DNA of 42,532 nt from JBJXHG01 sp046160865 (GCA_046160865.1 JBJXHG010000173.1:1-42532), one strand, 5' to 3'. Shown: positions 8,646 through 17,546, numbered from the stretch's first letter. Notes: generated by a model from the sequence alone, not told the origin. Program-made: numbers and translations.

Positions 8646-9539
8646 TCAGCGCCGCCGTCCGACGACGAGCGCCACGCCGATCAGGATCGCGACGCTGCCT
8701 CCGATCGTGTAGCGCGTCAGCTCCTCGCCTCCGAGCCACGCTCCGAGGAGCAGCGCGATCGCCGGAGTGACGTACGAAATCAGACTCAGCCGATGCGCCG
8801 CCGTGTGCCGCAGGAGCCAGAAGTACAGGCCGAACGCGACCACGGTACCGATCACCGCGAGGTACGCGACGCTCCCGATCGCCGCGCCCGTCCACGTGAC
8901 GCTCGCGTCGCGCTCGAGCGCGAATGCCGCGGCGCACAGGCACGCGGCACCGATCCACATGCCGTTGCGATTCAGCTCGACGGAGCTGACGCCTTCGCCC
9001 TGGCGCTTCACGATCGTCGTCGCGATTGCGGATGCCAGCGGACTCACGAAGAGCACGAGCGCCGCTGGCACGGCTCCGGCTCCGAATCGATCGAGGTCGC
9101 GGAAGAACAGCAACGCGACACCGCCGAAGCCCACCGCGAGCCCGGTCCACTGGCGGACATCGAGCTTTTCGCCGCGCAGATAACGTTGCGTCGCGATCGC
9201 CATCAGCAGTGGGTTGACGGCCCATAGCACGCTCACGATGCCGGACGGCAGGCGCGTCTCGGCCCAATACACGGCCGCGTACGAGACTCCGAACTGCAGC
9301 ACGCCGACGACGAGCGACAGCCGCAACGGCGCGCGTCCGCCGCCTTCGCGCGGGGCGAGCCACGGCGCGAGGGCGCTCATGACGAGGGCCGCGAGCAGGA
9401 AGCGCGCGCCGGCCGACGTCAGCGGCGGGAGATCGTCGAGACCGCCCCGGATCACGATCCACGTGCTGCCCCAGATCACACACAGGAGCGCGACGAGCGT
9501 TGCGCGAGCGAACGAGCTCGGTGTACGCGCTGCGCTCAT
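8646..9539 (-). CDS. EamA-family (drug/metabolite) transporter
   Basis: A 297-residue inner-membrane protein with about ten hydrophobic helices arranged as two EamA repeats, as in RhaT/YdcZ-type and amino-acid exporters. Repeat one starts with LLCVIWGSTWIVIRGGL and contains LPSGIVSVLWAVNPLLMAI. Repeat two contains YLAVIGTVVAFGLYFWLLRH and SYVTPAIALLLGAWLGGEEL, the usual second-half signature. The start ATG at 9539 puts the first helix right at the N-terminus; the frame stays open far upstream, but that extension is Arg/Ser-rich and non-coding in character. The gene is convergent with the DUF4870 gene and divergent from the glycosyltransferase. The substrate cannot be deduced. Confidence 0.88.
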   Translation of the reverse strand: MSAARTPSSFARATLVALLCVIWGSTWIVIRGGLDDLPPLTSAGARFLLAALVMSALAPWLAPREGGGRAPLRLSLVVGVLQFGVSYAAVYWAETRLPSGIVSVLWAVNPLLMAIATQRYLRGEKLDVRQWTGLAVGFGGVALLFFRDLDRFGAGAVPAALVLFVSPLASAIATTIVKRQGEGVSSVELNRNGMWIGAACLCAAAFALERDASVTWTGAAIGSVAYLAVIGTVVAFGLYFWLLRHTAAHRLSLISYVTPAIALLLGAWLGGEELTRYTIGGSVAILIGVALVVGRRR

Positions 9540-9871
9540 GTGTCGCGCGCCCGATGCGGAATGGGAGCTGGGAGCTCGTGCACGAAAGTCCGAGGAGTCG
9601 AAATCGCAGACGCGACGTGCGTCGCCGTTGTCGCTCGCACCACGCGGGCGGCACAGGATGCGTTCCGCGCGCGCGAGTTGCCACGATTCGCCCTCCGCGC
9701 GGCCCGAGTGACGTCGCGACGGACGCCGTGCGGGACGGCGATTCGGTGCCGGTCGCGCACCCCCGTGCTCGAAACCTGCCCCGTTGTCCGTGCCCACGCG
9801 TCGAACCGGAGATGGCGATCGCGAGGCTCGCGAGAGCGAACTTCCGACTCGGGACACTACGATCTGCGCCG
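9540..9871. other. 332-bp divergent intergenic region
   Basis: The region separates the transporter and glycosyltransferase genes. Open frames crossing it are Arg-rich and look non-coding. Positions 9832-9859 repeat 91-119 with two mismatches (core GAGAGCGAACTTC then GACTC and GGACACTA), ending 12 bases before the glycosyltransferase ATG. It must contain the promoters of both divergent genes; no clear -35/-10 pair stands out. Confidence 0.4.
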
Positions 9872-11701
9872 ATGCAGCCCACGACCGCGCGCGCGCGACA
9901 GCTCGCCCTGAGTCTCGAGGAGTGGTGCGCACGGCACGCACGTCTCGTCGTGCTCGTGCTGGTCGTGCTCTCCGTGCTCGTGCGCGCCGGCTACTTCGCG
10001 CAGATCCAGGCGAGCCCGCTCGTCGCGCAGCACCGCTGGGATCAATCCGACATGAGCTTTTTCGACGCGTGGGCGCGCGCGATCGAGGGCGGTGACGTGT
10101 GGACCGACGCCGAGCTGCATCCGTATCACGGCTGGCATCGCGGCATCGCGGCGCAGCACTTCCGCACGCACCCGGGTGACTCCGCGCTCGTCGACGCGGC
10201 GCCGACGGGCAAGGAACCGGGACAGCTGCTCTGGAATCGTTGGTACGGCGGCAAGACGTTTCACCAAGAGCCGCTGTACGCGTACCTCGTCGCCGCGACG
10301 TACGCGCTCTTCGGTTCCGACGTGCGTTGGGTATTCGCGTGGCAGCTCGCCGCGGGCGTCATCACGAACCTGCTCGTGCTCGCGATCGCGCGCCGGCTGT
10401 TCGGCGCCCTCGTGGGTGTGCTCGCGGGACTGCTGGCGCTCTCGTGCGCACCGCTCGTCTACTACGAGGCGATCCTCCTGCGCGAGACGCTGATCGTCAC
10501 GGCGTCGCTCGCTCTGGTGTACTTCGGCCTGCGCGCGTTCGATGAGCGCTCCCCCCGCGCATGGCTCGTCTTCGGAGCGATCGGCGGGCTCGCACTGCTC
10601 GTCAAGGCCACATTCCTGCCGCTCTTGCTCGTCGCGTTGCTCGCCGTCGTGTGGAAGGAGCGGACCGACCGCGCAGCCGCCGCGCGCGCACTCGGAAGCT
10701 TCGCCGCCGGATGCGCGTTGTGTCTCGCTCCGGCGCTCGTGCGCAACGTCGTGGTCGGCGCGCCGGTGCTCTCGCTGTCCGCAGTAGGACCGGTGACCTT
10801 CGCCGCGGCGAACACGGTCGACTATCCCCCTGAAGTCGGCTTCTTCGCGAGCACGACGCACTTGCCGCGCATCATGGGGGAGACGGAAGGCACGCCAGCG
10901 TCGACGGCGATCGCCGCGCTGCGCACGCATCAAGACGTCAGCAGCTATCTCGATCTCGTGCGGCGCAAGCTCGCGGCGATGTGGCGCTGGTACGAGATCC
11001 CGAACAACACGAACTTCTACTTCTACCAGCTGAACGCGCCGGTCCTGCGTTGGCTGCCGGTCGGCTTCGCGTTCGCCGCACCGTTCGGGCTGCTCGGAAT
11101 GCTGCTCGCGTGGAAGCATCGTGGCCGGGCGTGGCTCCTCTACTGGAGCGTCGTCGCGAGCGCGTCGACGATGGTGCTCTTCTACGTGCTGTCGCGCTTC
11201 CGCGGGCCGCTGCTCGCCGCGTTCTTGCCGTTCGCCGCGTTCGCGATCGTCGAGCTCGTCCGCTGGGCGCTCGACGGTCGACTCGTGCGCGCTGGCGCCG
11301 CACTCGCGGGCGCGCTCGCGCTCGTCGCGTGGACCGCGCGCCCGCTGCCGGACGGCGCACCTGCGATCCGCTCGGCGGATTGGGTCGTCGCCTACCAGGT
11401 CGGATACGCGACGGAACTCAACGCCGCACTGCAGCGCGACGACTGGCACGAGATCACCGCGATCCTCGAGCGCTCGCTCGAGGTGCGTCCCGAAGAGGTC
11501 GAGCGCGTGCTCGCGACGAATCAATTGACCGGCCGCAACGACGTGCCGCTCGCGAAACTCTACGCGCAGGTGTACGAGCAGTACGCGTTCGCGTTGCGCA
11601 AGGTCGGCCGCGAAGCCGATGCGCGCGGCGCCGACGAGCGGTTGCGGAAGTTGCGCGCGCTCGTTCCGGCGGCACCTGCGGCGCCGGTCAAGGCTCGATG
11701 A
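9872..11701 (+). CDS. GT-C type membrane glycosyltransferase (PMT/ArnT-like)
   Basis: A 609-residue polytopic membrane protein. An N-terminal helix (LVVLVLVVLSVLVRAGYFAQ) leads into a large first extracytoplasmic loop with acidic residues (HRWDQSDMSFFDAWARAIEGG), the pattern of GT39/PMT_2 and ArnT-like enzymes that use polyprenyl-phosphate sugars. The motif FHQEPLYAYLVAATYALFG precedes a series of about ten membrane helices. The last 130 residues are soluble and helical with a TPR-like character (LYAQVYEQYAFALRKVGREADA). ATG 9872 is preferred over an in-frame ATG at 9812 because the extra residues are Arg-rich and unlike a membrane N-terminus. Its stop overlaps the 3' end of the opposing sigma gene by 14 bases. 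The donor and acceptor are not evident. Confidence 0.8.
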   Translation: MQPTTARARQLALSLEEWCARHARLVVLVLVVLSVLVRAGYFAQIQASPLVAQHRWDQSDMSFFDAWARAIEGGDVWTDAELHPYHGWHRGIAAQHFRTHPGDSALVDAAPTGKEPGQLLWNRWYGGKTFHQEPLYAYLVAATYALFGSDVRWVFAWQLAAGVITNLLVLAIARRLFGALVGVLAGLLALSCAPLVYYEAILLRETLIVTASLALVYFGLRAFDERSPRAWLVFGAIGGLALLVKATFLPLLLVALLAVVWKERTDRAAAARALGSFAAGCALCLAPALVRNVVVGAPVLSLSAVGPVTFAAANTVDYPPEVGFFASTTHLPRIMGETEGTPASTAIAALRTHQDVSSYLDLVRRKLAAMWRWYEIPNNTNFYFYQLNAPVLRWLPVGFAFAAPFGLLGMLLAWKHRGRAWLLYWSVVASASTMVLFYVLSRFRGPLLAAFLPFAAFAIVELVRWALDGRLVRAGAALAGALALVAWTARPLPDGAPAIRSADWVVAYQVGYATELNAALQRDDWHEITAILERSLEVRPEEVERVLATNQLTGRNDVPLAKLYAQVYEQYAFALRKVGREADARGADERLRKLRALVPAAPAAPVKAR

Positions 11702-14312
11702 CGTTGGGCGTGCTCGGCGAGAGCTCGATCGGAACGCGCTCGACGATCTCGTCGCCTTTCCAGAGCAGCAGCGTGCGCGCGGCGGAGCTGACCGACACGA
11801 CGCCCGATCGGCCGTCGACGAGATCGACCTGCGTGTACGCGTTGTTGTGACCGTCGCTGATCACCAGCACGTCGAGCTTCTGGCCGCCCTCGTCCTGGAA
11901 CCCGATGCGGTCCGCGCGCGTGTGCGGAGCCTCGAGCCGCACCTCGACGGAGCAGCGCATGTGCACCACGATCTCGAGCGCATCGACGGCGTCGTCGCTT
12001 TCGAGTTCGCGCTCGAGCGGCACGATGCGTTCCGACATGAACTGGAACCCGAGCCCTTCGCGCGTGTCGTCCGCGACGCGCGGCACGTCCTTGAACTCGA
12101 AGCGCCCTTCGTCGTCCGTGACGACGCGCTCGCGCGGCTGCACGACGCCGTAGAACGCCGTGCCGCCGAACACGCGCGTACGCGTGCTGTACGCCATGCG
12201 CGCGAGCAGCACGCTCACGCCGGGCACGGGCGTGCCGCGCTCGGTGACGACGCGGCCGGCGACACGCGCGTGCACGAGCGGCGCGGGCATCGTCACCTTC
12301 GCGCTCGTGTCGCCGGCGTGGATCGGCTCGCTCGTGAACGTGACGAGCGTCTTGTCGTCCATGACGCGCAACCGATACGCACGGTCGTCGAGGCCGCGGA
12401 TCTCGAACTCGCCGTCGTCGTTCGTCGACGACCAGTTCCAGAACGCGGTCGCCGGTCCTGCGCGATGGATCTGGTCCATGAAGTTGTCCGCGTCCTCGGC
12501 ATCGGGCGGCGGCTCGGACTCGAGGATCTGCGGCGGCATGCGCGCGTTGGCCATCAGTCCTTCGAGCGGAATCGGAACGCGGCCGACGAGGCCGAAGTGC
12601 GTCGGATCCGCGAGCCACACGCGCAGACCCGCGCGCGGCTTGCCTTCCGCGTCGACGACGCGCCCCGCGATCGTGAGCGCGGGTCCGCCGAGCCGCAGCT
12701 CGACGAAATCCGGCCAGCCGCTCTCCTCGGCGCGCGGCTCTTGCGGGCGCGCGAGCGTCACGGGCCGGAAGCCCGCTTTGACTGCCGTAAGGCGATCCGC
12801 CGTAACCGCGCGCGAGAGAGCGATGGCGAACTCACCGCGCTCGTCGGTCGGCACCGAAGTCAAGCCGAGCGCGACGCGCGCGCGTGCAACCGGCTCACCG
12901 TGCTCGCTGACGACCCGGCCGCGCACGGACCCAGACGCCGGCGCTTCCGCGCGCGCCATGCGGATGACGAGCGCGAGATCGGATTGCACCGGCGTGGGGA
13001 TGCGCGCGATCTGGAATCCGTCCGCGACCGCGCGCACGATCGCGTCGTCGATGTGCGGGACGTCCAGCATGAAGCGGCCGTCCGCGTCGGACGCGGTGCT
13101 CCAACCGAGCACGTGCGTCGACTCCAGGCTCTCCGTGAAGCGCGCTTCGAACCCGCGCGGGAGCACGAGGTTGATCGACACGCCCGAGATCGGAGTGCCG
13201 CGCGGATCGACGACTTCCCCGGCGATCCGGAGCGCGTGTCCGACGATGACGATCGGTGTGTTCTTCGAGTCGGTGCGATACGACCCCGCGCGCACCGTCG
13301 CCCACGCGGGATCGAGCGAGACGAACTGCTGCGCGCTCGCAACAGCCGTGCATTCGAACCAGCCGCCCGGACCGGAGCGCGCACGCGGCGCGTCGGCGTT
13401 CTTCGTCGAAGCTCCGACTTCGATGCCGGGCAGCGCGACTCCATCCGTGCCGTACACGCGTCCGCGCACGATCGATGCCGGCGTCGCGGCGGGATTCGTC
13501 GCGCTTGCCGTCGGTGCCGCGTGGAGCGCTTCCGGCAGCGCGCTCGACGCGCTGCGCGCTGAGCTCGTGAGCGGCGACGACAGATCGTTCGCGCTCGCGT
13601 GCTCGACGAGCGCGGCGCTCGCGAGGTCCTGCGCCGGAGCGGGGGCATGGTCGTCGCCTCCGAGGAGCGACAGCGCTGCGATCGTGGCGGCGACGAGGAT
13701 GGATGCGGCAGTCAAGGCGAGTTTCGTGTTCACGACGACGGTTCCGAGGGTGAGGGTCCAGGACGCGTCCGTGCGCGCGCAGAGCGGCACGAACAACGCG
13801 AGCCATGCGTCCCGTCCGCCGTTCTTGCGGTCGAGCCGCTCACGCAGGAGCTGCAGTCCGCGCGTGATGCGGCTCTGCACGGTCGCGACCGAAACACCCA
13901 TCTTGCGTGCGGTCTCGCGCGGCGGCTCCTCGTCGAAGAAGCGACGCAGGATCGCGGTGCGGTACGGCTCGTCGAGCGCGATGACCGCGTCGACGAGCTC
14001 GCGCTGCGTCGCGGCGCGCTCGACGAGACGGTCCGTTGCGTCGAGCGCTTCCTCGTGCGCCGCGAGCACTTCACGTGCGCGCCGCCGCTCGTCGCCGCGA
14101 TGCTTCTCGCGCACGAGGTTGCGGAGCACGCTCGCGGCCCAGCGCTTGAACGTCGCGCTGTCGCGCGGTGGGCGCTCGAGCGCCACGAGGCACGCTTCCT
14201 GAGTCAGGTCGTCCGCTCGCGTGGCATCGGACACGAGGTGCCGCGCGAGCTCGCGCATCCAGCCCATGTGGCTTTCGAGCAGCTCGGCGGTCGGGGTGGT
14301 GTCGGTCGGCAT
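11688..14312 (-). CDS. ECF sigma factor fused to a membrane helix and carboxypeptidase-regulatory repeats
   Basis: An 874-residue fusion. Residues 1-75 form sigma-70 region 2 (ATRADDLTQEACLVAL, then FKRWAASVLRNLVREK). Residues 105-162 form region 4 with the helix-turn-helix ETARKMGVSVATVQSRITRG. After a linker, residues about 199-217 (LALTAASILVAATIAALSLL) are a single membrane helix. The remaining 650 residues should lie outside the cytoplasm: an Ala/Ser-rich stalk, then at least four CarboxypepD_reg-like beta domains beginning with phrases such as IVRGRVYGTDGVALPGIEV, IAGEVVDPRGTPISGVS, VRGRVVSEHGEPVARARVA and VAGRVVTERGTPVPGVSV. Planctomycetes are known for sigma factors with large C-terminal additions. 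The arrangement suggests direct coupling of an external signal to promoter choice without a separate anti-sigma factor. A 63-base hairpin lies just before the start. Confidence 0.88.
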   Translation of the reverse strand: MPTDTTPTAELLESHMGWMRELARHLVSDATRADDLTQEACLVALERPPRDSATFKRWAASVLRNLVREKHRGDERRRAREVLAAHEEALDATDRLVERAATQRELVDAVIALDEPYRTAILRRFFDEEPPRETARKMGVSVATVQSRITRGLQLLRERLDRKNGGRDAWLALFVPLCARTDASWTLTLGTVVVNTKLALTAASILVAATIAALSLLGGDDHAPAPAQDLASAALVEHASANDLSSPLTSSARSASSALPEALHAAPTASATNPAATPASIVRGRVYGTDGVALPGIEVGASTKNADAPRARSGPGGWFECTAVASAQQFVSLDPAWATVRAGSYRTDSKNTPIVIVGHALRIAGEVVDPRGTPISGVSINLVLPRGFEARFTESLESTHVLGWSTASDADGRFMLDVPHIDDAIVRAVADGFQIARIPTPVQSDLALVIRMARAEAPASGSVRGRVVSEHGEPVARARVALGLTSVPTDERGEFAIALSRAVTADRLTAVKAGFRPVTLARPQEPRAEESGWPDFVELRLGGPALTIAGRVVDAEGKPRAGLRVWLADPTHFGLVGRVPIPLEGLMANARMPPQILESEPPPDAEDADNFMDQIHRAGPATAFWNWSSTNDDGEFEIRGLDDRAYRLRVMDDKTLVTFTSEPIHAGDTSAKVTMPAPLVHARVAGRVVTERGTPVPGVSVLLARMAYSTRTRVFGGTAFYGVVQPRERVVTDDEGRFEFKDVPRVADDTREGLGFQFMSERIVPLERELESDDAVDALEIVVHMRCSVEVRLEAPHTRADRIGFQDEGGQKLDVLVISDGHNNAYTQVDLVDGRSGVVSVSSAARTLLLWKGDEIVERVPIELSPSTPNVIEP

Positions 14313-14327
14313 GGCTTGCGACGTCCA

Positions 14328-14390
14328 GATGCCGCCCCAGCGCGATCCGATGCAAGCAAAGCCTGCATCGGATCGCGCGGGGGCGGCATC
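14328..14390. repeat. 63-base near-perfect hairpin in the sigma gene leader
   Basis: Arms of 27 bases (14328-14354 and 14364-14390) pair at 26 positions around a nine-base loop. The outer part is GATGCCGCCCC with GGGGCGGCATC and the inner part GCGCGATCCGATGCA with TGCATCGGATCGCGC. It ends 16 bases upstream of the sigma factor ATG on the minus strand, so it would fold in the 5' leader if transcription starts beyond it. It could be a regulatory leader structure, an operator for a dimeric protein, or a mobile palindrome. Confidence 0.65.
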
Positions 14391-14426
14391 ATGCGCGCAG
14401 CGCGCCTCGCGCGTGGAGCGTTCGCG

Positions 14427-14643
14427 TCAAACGGCGGGGACCCGTGTCGATTGCCTACGCCAACTGTGTCTTACATCGCGCCTGCGGTGCGAAGTTCCTG
14501 TTGCGTGGCTGCGACACACCGAACTCTGCGTGCGCGACGTACGCGGGCTGACCGCGGTCGCAGTCACACCAAGGCAGTCGAGACGCAAAGGCACACCGCG
14601 CGACACAGCTAGCGTAAGCAGCCGACACGGGGCCCCGCCGTTT
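14427..14643. repeat. 217-bp imperfect inverted repeat
   Basis: The outer 42 bases on each side (14427-14468 and 14602-14643) match as inverted copies at about 36 positions. Both begin AAACGGCGGGG and include CCGTGTCG and CTGTGTC. Weaker symmetry continues inward. Translating inward from each end gives similar short peptides (RRGPVSIAYANC and RRGPVSAAYASC), which reflects the symmetry rather than a gene. It has no transposase and occurs once here. Confidence 0.65.
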
Positions 14644-14646
14644 AAA

Positions 14647-14674
14647 GCGTGTGACGCGAGGACGCGTCACACGC
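14647..14674 (-). terminator. Hairpin downstream of the choice-of-anchor gene
   Basis: A perfect 12-bp stem (GCGTGTGACGCG with CGCGTCACACGC) closes a four-base loop. Read on the minus strand it is followed by TTTAAA. It lies 57 bases beyond the stop codon of the large secreted-protein gene and is well placed to end that transcript, although the T-run is short. Confidence 0.55.
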
Positions 14675-14730
14675 ATGCATCGCGCGCGAGACGCGCTTCG
14701 CCCAGGCTTCGCGCGCGAGGCCGCGCGGAG

Positions 14731-17334
14731 TTACAGCCCCCAGACCGCGATCACGCCGTTGCTGTAGTTCGTCGTCTCGCTCGTGCAGAAGCTCGCCGAG
14801 TTGCGATACCAGATCTGGTAGTAGCGCGTGCCGGGCGCGCCGACCGCGCCCTTCACCGACACCGACAAGTCGCCGCCCTCCGGATAGTTCGACGAGCCGC
14901 CGAGGATCGTCGTCTTGATGCCGAGGCGCAGTTGCGAGCCGCCGGCGCAGCGCAACCCGTCCGCGCCGATCGTTCCGAGCCCGCCGTTGATCGCGGCCGT
15001 GCCTTGGAAGTAGAGCGACAACGTGCCGGACGGCATGTCGGTTCCGTTCAGGACGAGCGTGTCGGAGCCTACGCTCGGCGTGCCGCTCGTCGCGAGCTGC
15101 GCGCTCAAGCCGAACGAGTTCGCGCAGCCGTGACCGGTCGCTCCGGTGTTGCCGCACGGACACGCGCTGCCGCTGCCGTCGCCGAAGCAGAACGCTTGCG
15201 TGCCGACGCAGTCGTTCTCCGTCACGCGGAAGTCGTCGATCGCGGCTTCCACGATGTGGCCCGGATTGGCGTCCTCGGCGATGAAGCGCACGCGCACTTG
15301 CGCGGTCGGCGCGACGTAGTCGGCGAGGCGGAACTGATGGAAGTTCCAACCGCCGGCGGTCAGCGGCCCCGACGGTCCGATGGTTTCGACGCTGACCCAG
15401 CCGCCGCCGTTGTCGTTCGAGACGTCGACGCGGAACGTGTCGGCGTTGCCGGTCGAGCCCTGATCGTTCGAGTACCAGCGCCAGTACTCGATCACCGGAT
15501 TCGACACCGACGAGAGATCGAGCACCGGCGTCGTCAGCGTCGTCCGTCCGCTGTCGACGTCGGCCGAGCCGAGCGCGCCGGTCGGCGTGCCCTGGCCGGT
15601 GACGAAGCACAAGGATCCGCTCGCGCTATGGTCGTCCGCGGGCTGCGCGATCGTTCCGTTGGGATCGACGCGTGTCCAAATGCCGGCCGTCGCGTTGTCG
15701 CCGGCCGCGGTCGTCGACCAGCCGAGGTTCGCCTGGAAGTCGTCGCTGAAGGCGACCGACTGCGCCGTCGTCGACACGGCCGAGTGCACGACCTCGGGTG
15801 CGTTGACCGGGTCGGTCCACGTCACGCCGTTCGTGGACTGCGCGGTGAAGTAGTAGCGCACGACGTTGCCGCACTGCGCGGCCGGGAACGTCGCGCGGAA
15901 GTCGCCGCCGCCGTCGTCGATCAAGTTCGACGCGACGAAGAAGCCCGAGCCGTCGTCGATGTGGATCTGCGCCGTGCCGGGTTGGCAAGCGCCGTTGCCG
16001 TTGACGTCGAGTTGGAGCGGCACGAGCTCACCGCCCGGGTGGACGGCGCTCGGCTTGCCGTTCGGATACGAAAACGTGAGCAGCGACGTGCCCGGCCACC
16101 ACACGAAGAGTCCGCGCTCGAGGTCGCTGCCGACGACGACACCGCTGTCGAAGTACGCGTAGTTGTTCCACAGTCCGTTGAACGACGTCGCGTTGTCCTC
16201 GGGGCGCGTGTCGAAGTACGCGATCTCGACCGGTGCCGTCGGAGTCGTCGCGTCGAAGATGCGCAGGCCGCTGCAGTAGTTCGACTCGAAGATGCGCGTG
16301 TCCTTCGTGTACAGGTTGTGGTCGATCGAGCTGCTGCCGTTCGTGAACGTGCCGGCGACGGTGAGGGCGAGCGGATTGCTCGCGTTGAAGATGCGCGTCA
16401 CCGACGTGAGGCCGAGATTGCCGTCGTCGACCTCGTCGTTCAGGTACATGAACTGACGATCGGGCGAGAGCCAGGCCTGGTGCGCGAACTGCGAGTTGCC
16501 GTACGGCAGGTACTGCACGAGCGACGGCGCCGCCTTGTTCGTCACGTCGACGACGTAGATGCCCGTCGAGTTGAACCCGCCGTTGAAGCCGCCACAGCAG
16601 AACGCGATCTCCTTGCCCGCCGCCGGGCCGCTCGTGTAGCTGACGATCTGCGGCTCGTGGACGTAGCGATCCGACCACTGCCCGACGCGCTGCGGCGCGG
16701 CCGGGTTGCTGTTCAGGTTGTACATGCGGATGCCCTGCGATCCGCCGCCCGAGCGATAGAGGTAGCCCGACTGCGTGTTCAGCGCGAGCGTGTGCGTCGC
16801 GCCCGTCGCGTCGTCGTTCACCGTGTTCACGAGCGTCACGACTCCGCTGTCGATGTTCGCGAGGTCCATGACCTGGATCCCGCCGCCGCCCTCGCTCGCC
16901 GCGTAGCAGTAGGTCGAGAACGTCTTCATGTCGCGCCACATGCTGTCCGGGCCGTTGATCTGCGCGACGACGACCGGATTCGACGGCTGAGTGATCTCGA
17001 CGAACGTGGTGCCGTCCGACTGGCCGAAGATCGCGTACTCGCGGCCCGACGGCGACGTGTAGCCGAAGCAGCTGTTGCCGTTGGCGCTGCCGGGGAGGGC
17101 GAGATCGCCGAGGCTCACCCACGACAACAGCTGAATGCCGCGCGCGGGGAAGTACGCCATCGTGCCCGGTTGGATGTTGCCGTCGGCGCCGAGGCGCTTG
17201 GGCTGACGGACGCCAGGGCCGGTGTAGGCGGGCTTCTTGTCGAGCAGCTTCGGATCGCCGTCGTGGGCGCGCGCGAGGCCGAACAAGGATGTGACGGTGA
17301 GCGCGGAGGCCACGAGGCGCGTGATCTTGGACAT
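14731..17334 (-). CDS. Secreted choice-of-anchor B family protein with planctomycete C-terminal module
   Basis: An 867-residue exported protein. Residues 1-23 are a signal peptide ending ARA before HDGDP. Residues about 60-430 form repeated short beta blades with metal- and carbohydrate-protein-like phrases (CFGYTSPSGREYAIFGQSDG, YVHEPQIVSYT, FAHQAWLSPDRQFMYLNDEV), which matches the LVIVD-repeat, choice-of-anchor B type of beta-propeller. Around 530-680 is a jelly-roll-like domain (VIEYWRWYSNDQG and FHQFRLADYV). The last 150 residues begin ENDCVGTQAFCFGDGSGSAC and CPCGNTGATGHGCANSFG, a Cys/Gly module common at the C-terminus of large planctomycete surface proteins. The role is not known; surface attachment or structure is likely. 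A hairpin ends the gene. Confidence 0.85.
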   Translation of the reverse strand: MSKITRLVASALTVTSLFGLARAHDGDPKLLDKKPAYTGPGVRQPKRLGADGNIQPGTMAYFPARGIQLLSWVSLGDLALPGSANGNSCFGYTSPSGREYAIFGQSDGTTFVEITQPSNPVVVAQINGPDSMWRDMKTFSTYCYAASEGGGGIQVMDLANIDSGVVTLVNTVNDDATGATHTLALNTQSGYLYRSGGGSQGIRMYNLNSNPAAPQRVGQWSDRYVHEPQIVSYTSGPAAGKEIAFCCGGFNGGFNSTGIYVVDVTNKAAPSLVQYLPYGNSQFAHQAWLSPDRQFMYLNDEVDDGNLGLTSVTRIFNASNPLALTVAGTFTNGSSSIDHNLYTKDTRIFESNYCSGLRIFDATTPTAPVEIAYFDTRPEDNATSFNGLWNNYAYFDSGVVVGSDLERGLFVWWPGTSLLTFSYPNGKPSAVHPGGELVPLQLDVNGNGACQPGTAQIHIDDGSGFFVASNLIDDGGGDFRATFPAAQCGNVVRYYFTAQSTNGVTWTDPVNAPEVVHSAVSTTAQSVAFSDDFQANLGWSTTAAGDNATAGIWTRVDPNGTIAQPADDHSASGSLCFVTGQGTPTGALGSADVDSGRTTLTTPVLDLSSVSNPVIEYWRWYSNDQGSTGNADTFRVDVSNDNGGGWVSVETIGPSGPLTAGGWNFHQFRLADYVAPTAQVRVRFIAEDANPGHIVEAAIDDFRVTENDCVGTQAFCFGDGSGSACPCGNTGATGHGCANSFGLSAQLATSGTPSVGSDTLVLNGTDMPSGTLSLYFQGTAAINGGLGTIGADGLRCAGGSQLRLGIKTTILGGSSNYPEGGDLSVSVKGAVGAPGTRYYQIWYRNSASFCTSETTNYSNGVIAVWGL

Positions 17335-17490
17335 GCGGCGGGGTGCAAATCGGGTAGGGCGAGCGGGCGGCGCTTAATAATGTGCCCGAATGGGGCCGCC
17401 GTACGCGGGAAAATCTTCGCGGGTTTAACGACGCTACGGCGTGGCCCTTGGACGCCGGCGCTCGGGAGCAGGTTCCGCAGAGCGGTCGAA

Positions 17491-17540
17491 GAGCGCCTTT
17501 CCGAATGAGGCGCCCGGTGGGGCGTTTCCGAAAGGCGCTC
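17491..17540 (-). terminator. Stem-loop downstream of the SEC-C gene
   Basis: GAGCGCCTTTC (17491-17501) and GAAAGGCGCTC (17530-17540) are perfect 11-base inverted arms around a 28-base loop that itself contains GGCGCC. The structure starts six bases after the SEC-C gene stop codon. No T-tract follows, so it may act as a 3' end structure rather than a canonical intrinsic terminator. Confidence 0.5.
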
Positions 17541-17546
17541 GTGAGC

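Noticed and set aside
9540..9941. N-terminal extension of the EamA transporter frame
   Set aside because: About 130 Arg/Ser-rich residues before the first membrane helix are not typical, and ATG 9539 starts directly at it.
11619..14202. Long plus-strand frames opposite the sigma fusion
   Set aside because: They lack any motif, whereas the minus-strand frame has clear sigma regions and beta domains.
14450..14660. Two short peptides RRGPVS(I/A)AYA(N/S)C on opposite strands as paralogous small genes
   Set aside because: The likeness is a direct result of the inverted repeat; neither has a ribosome site.
14221..17508. A 1,095-codon open frame on the plus strand opposite the choice-of-anchor gene
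   Set aside because: It is extremely rich in Arg, Ala, Val and Asp with no recognisable domain, and arises from the third-position GC bias of the real minus-strand gene.
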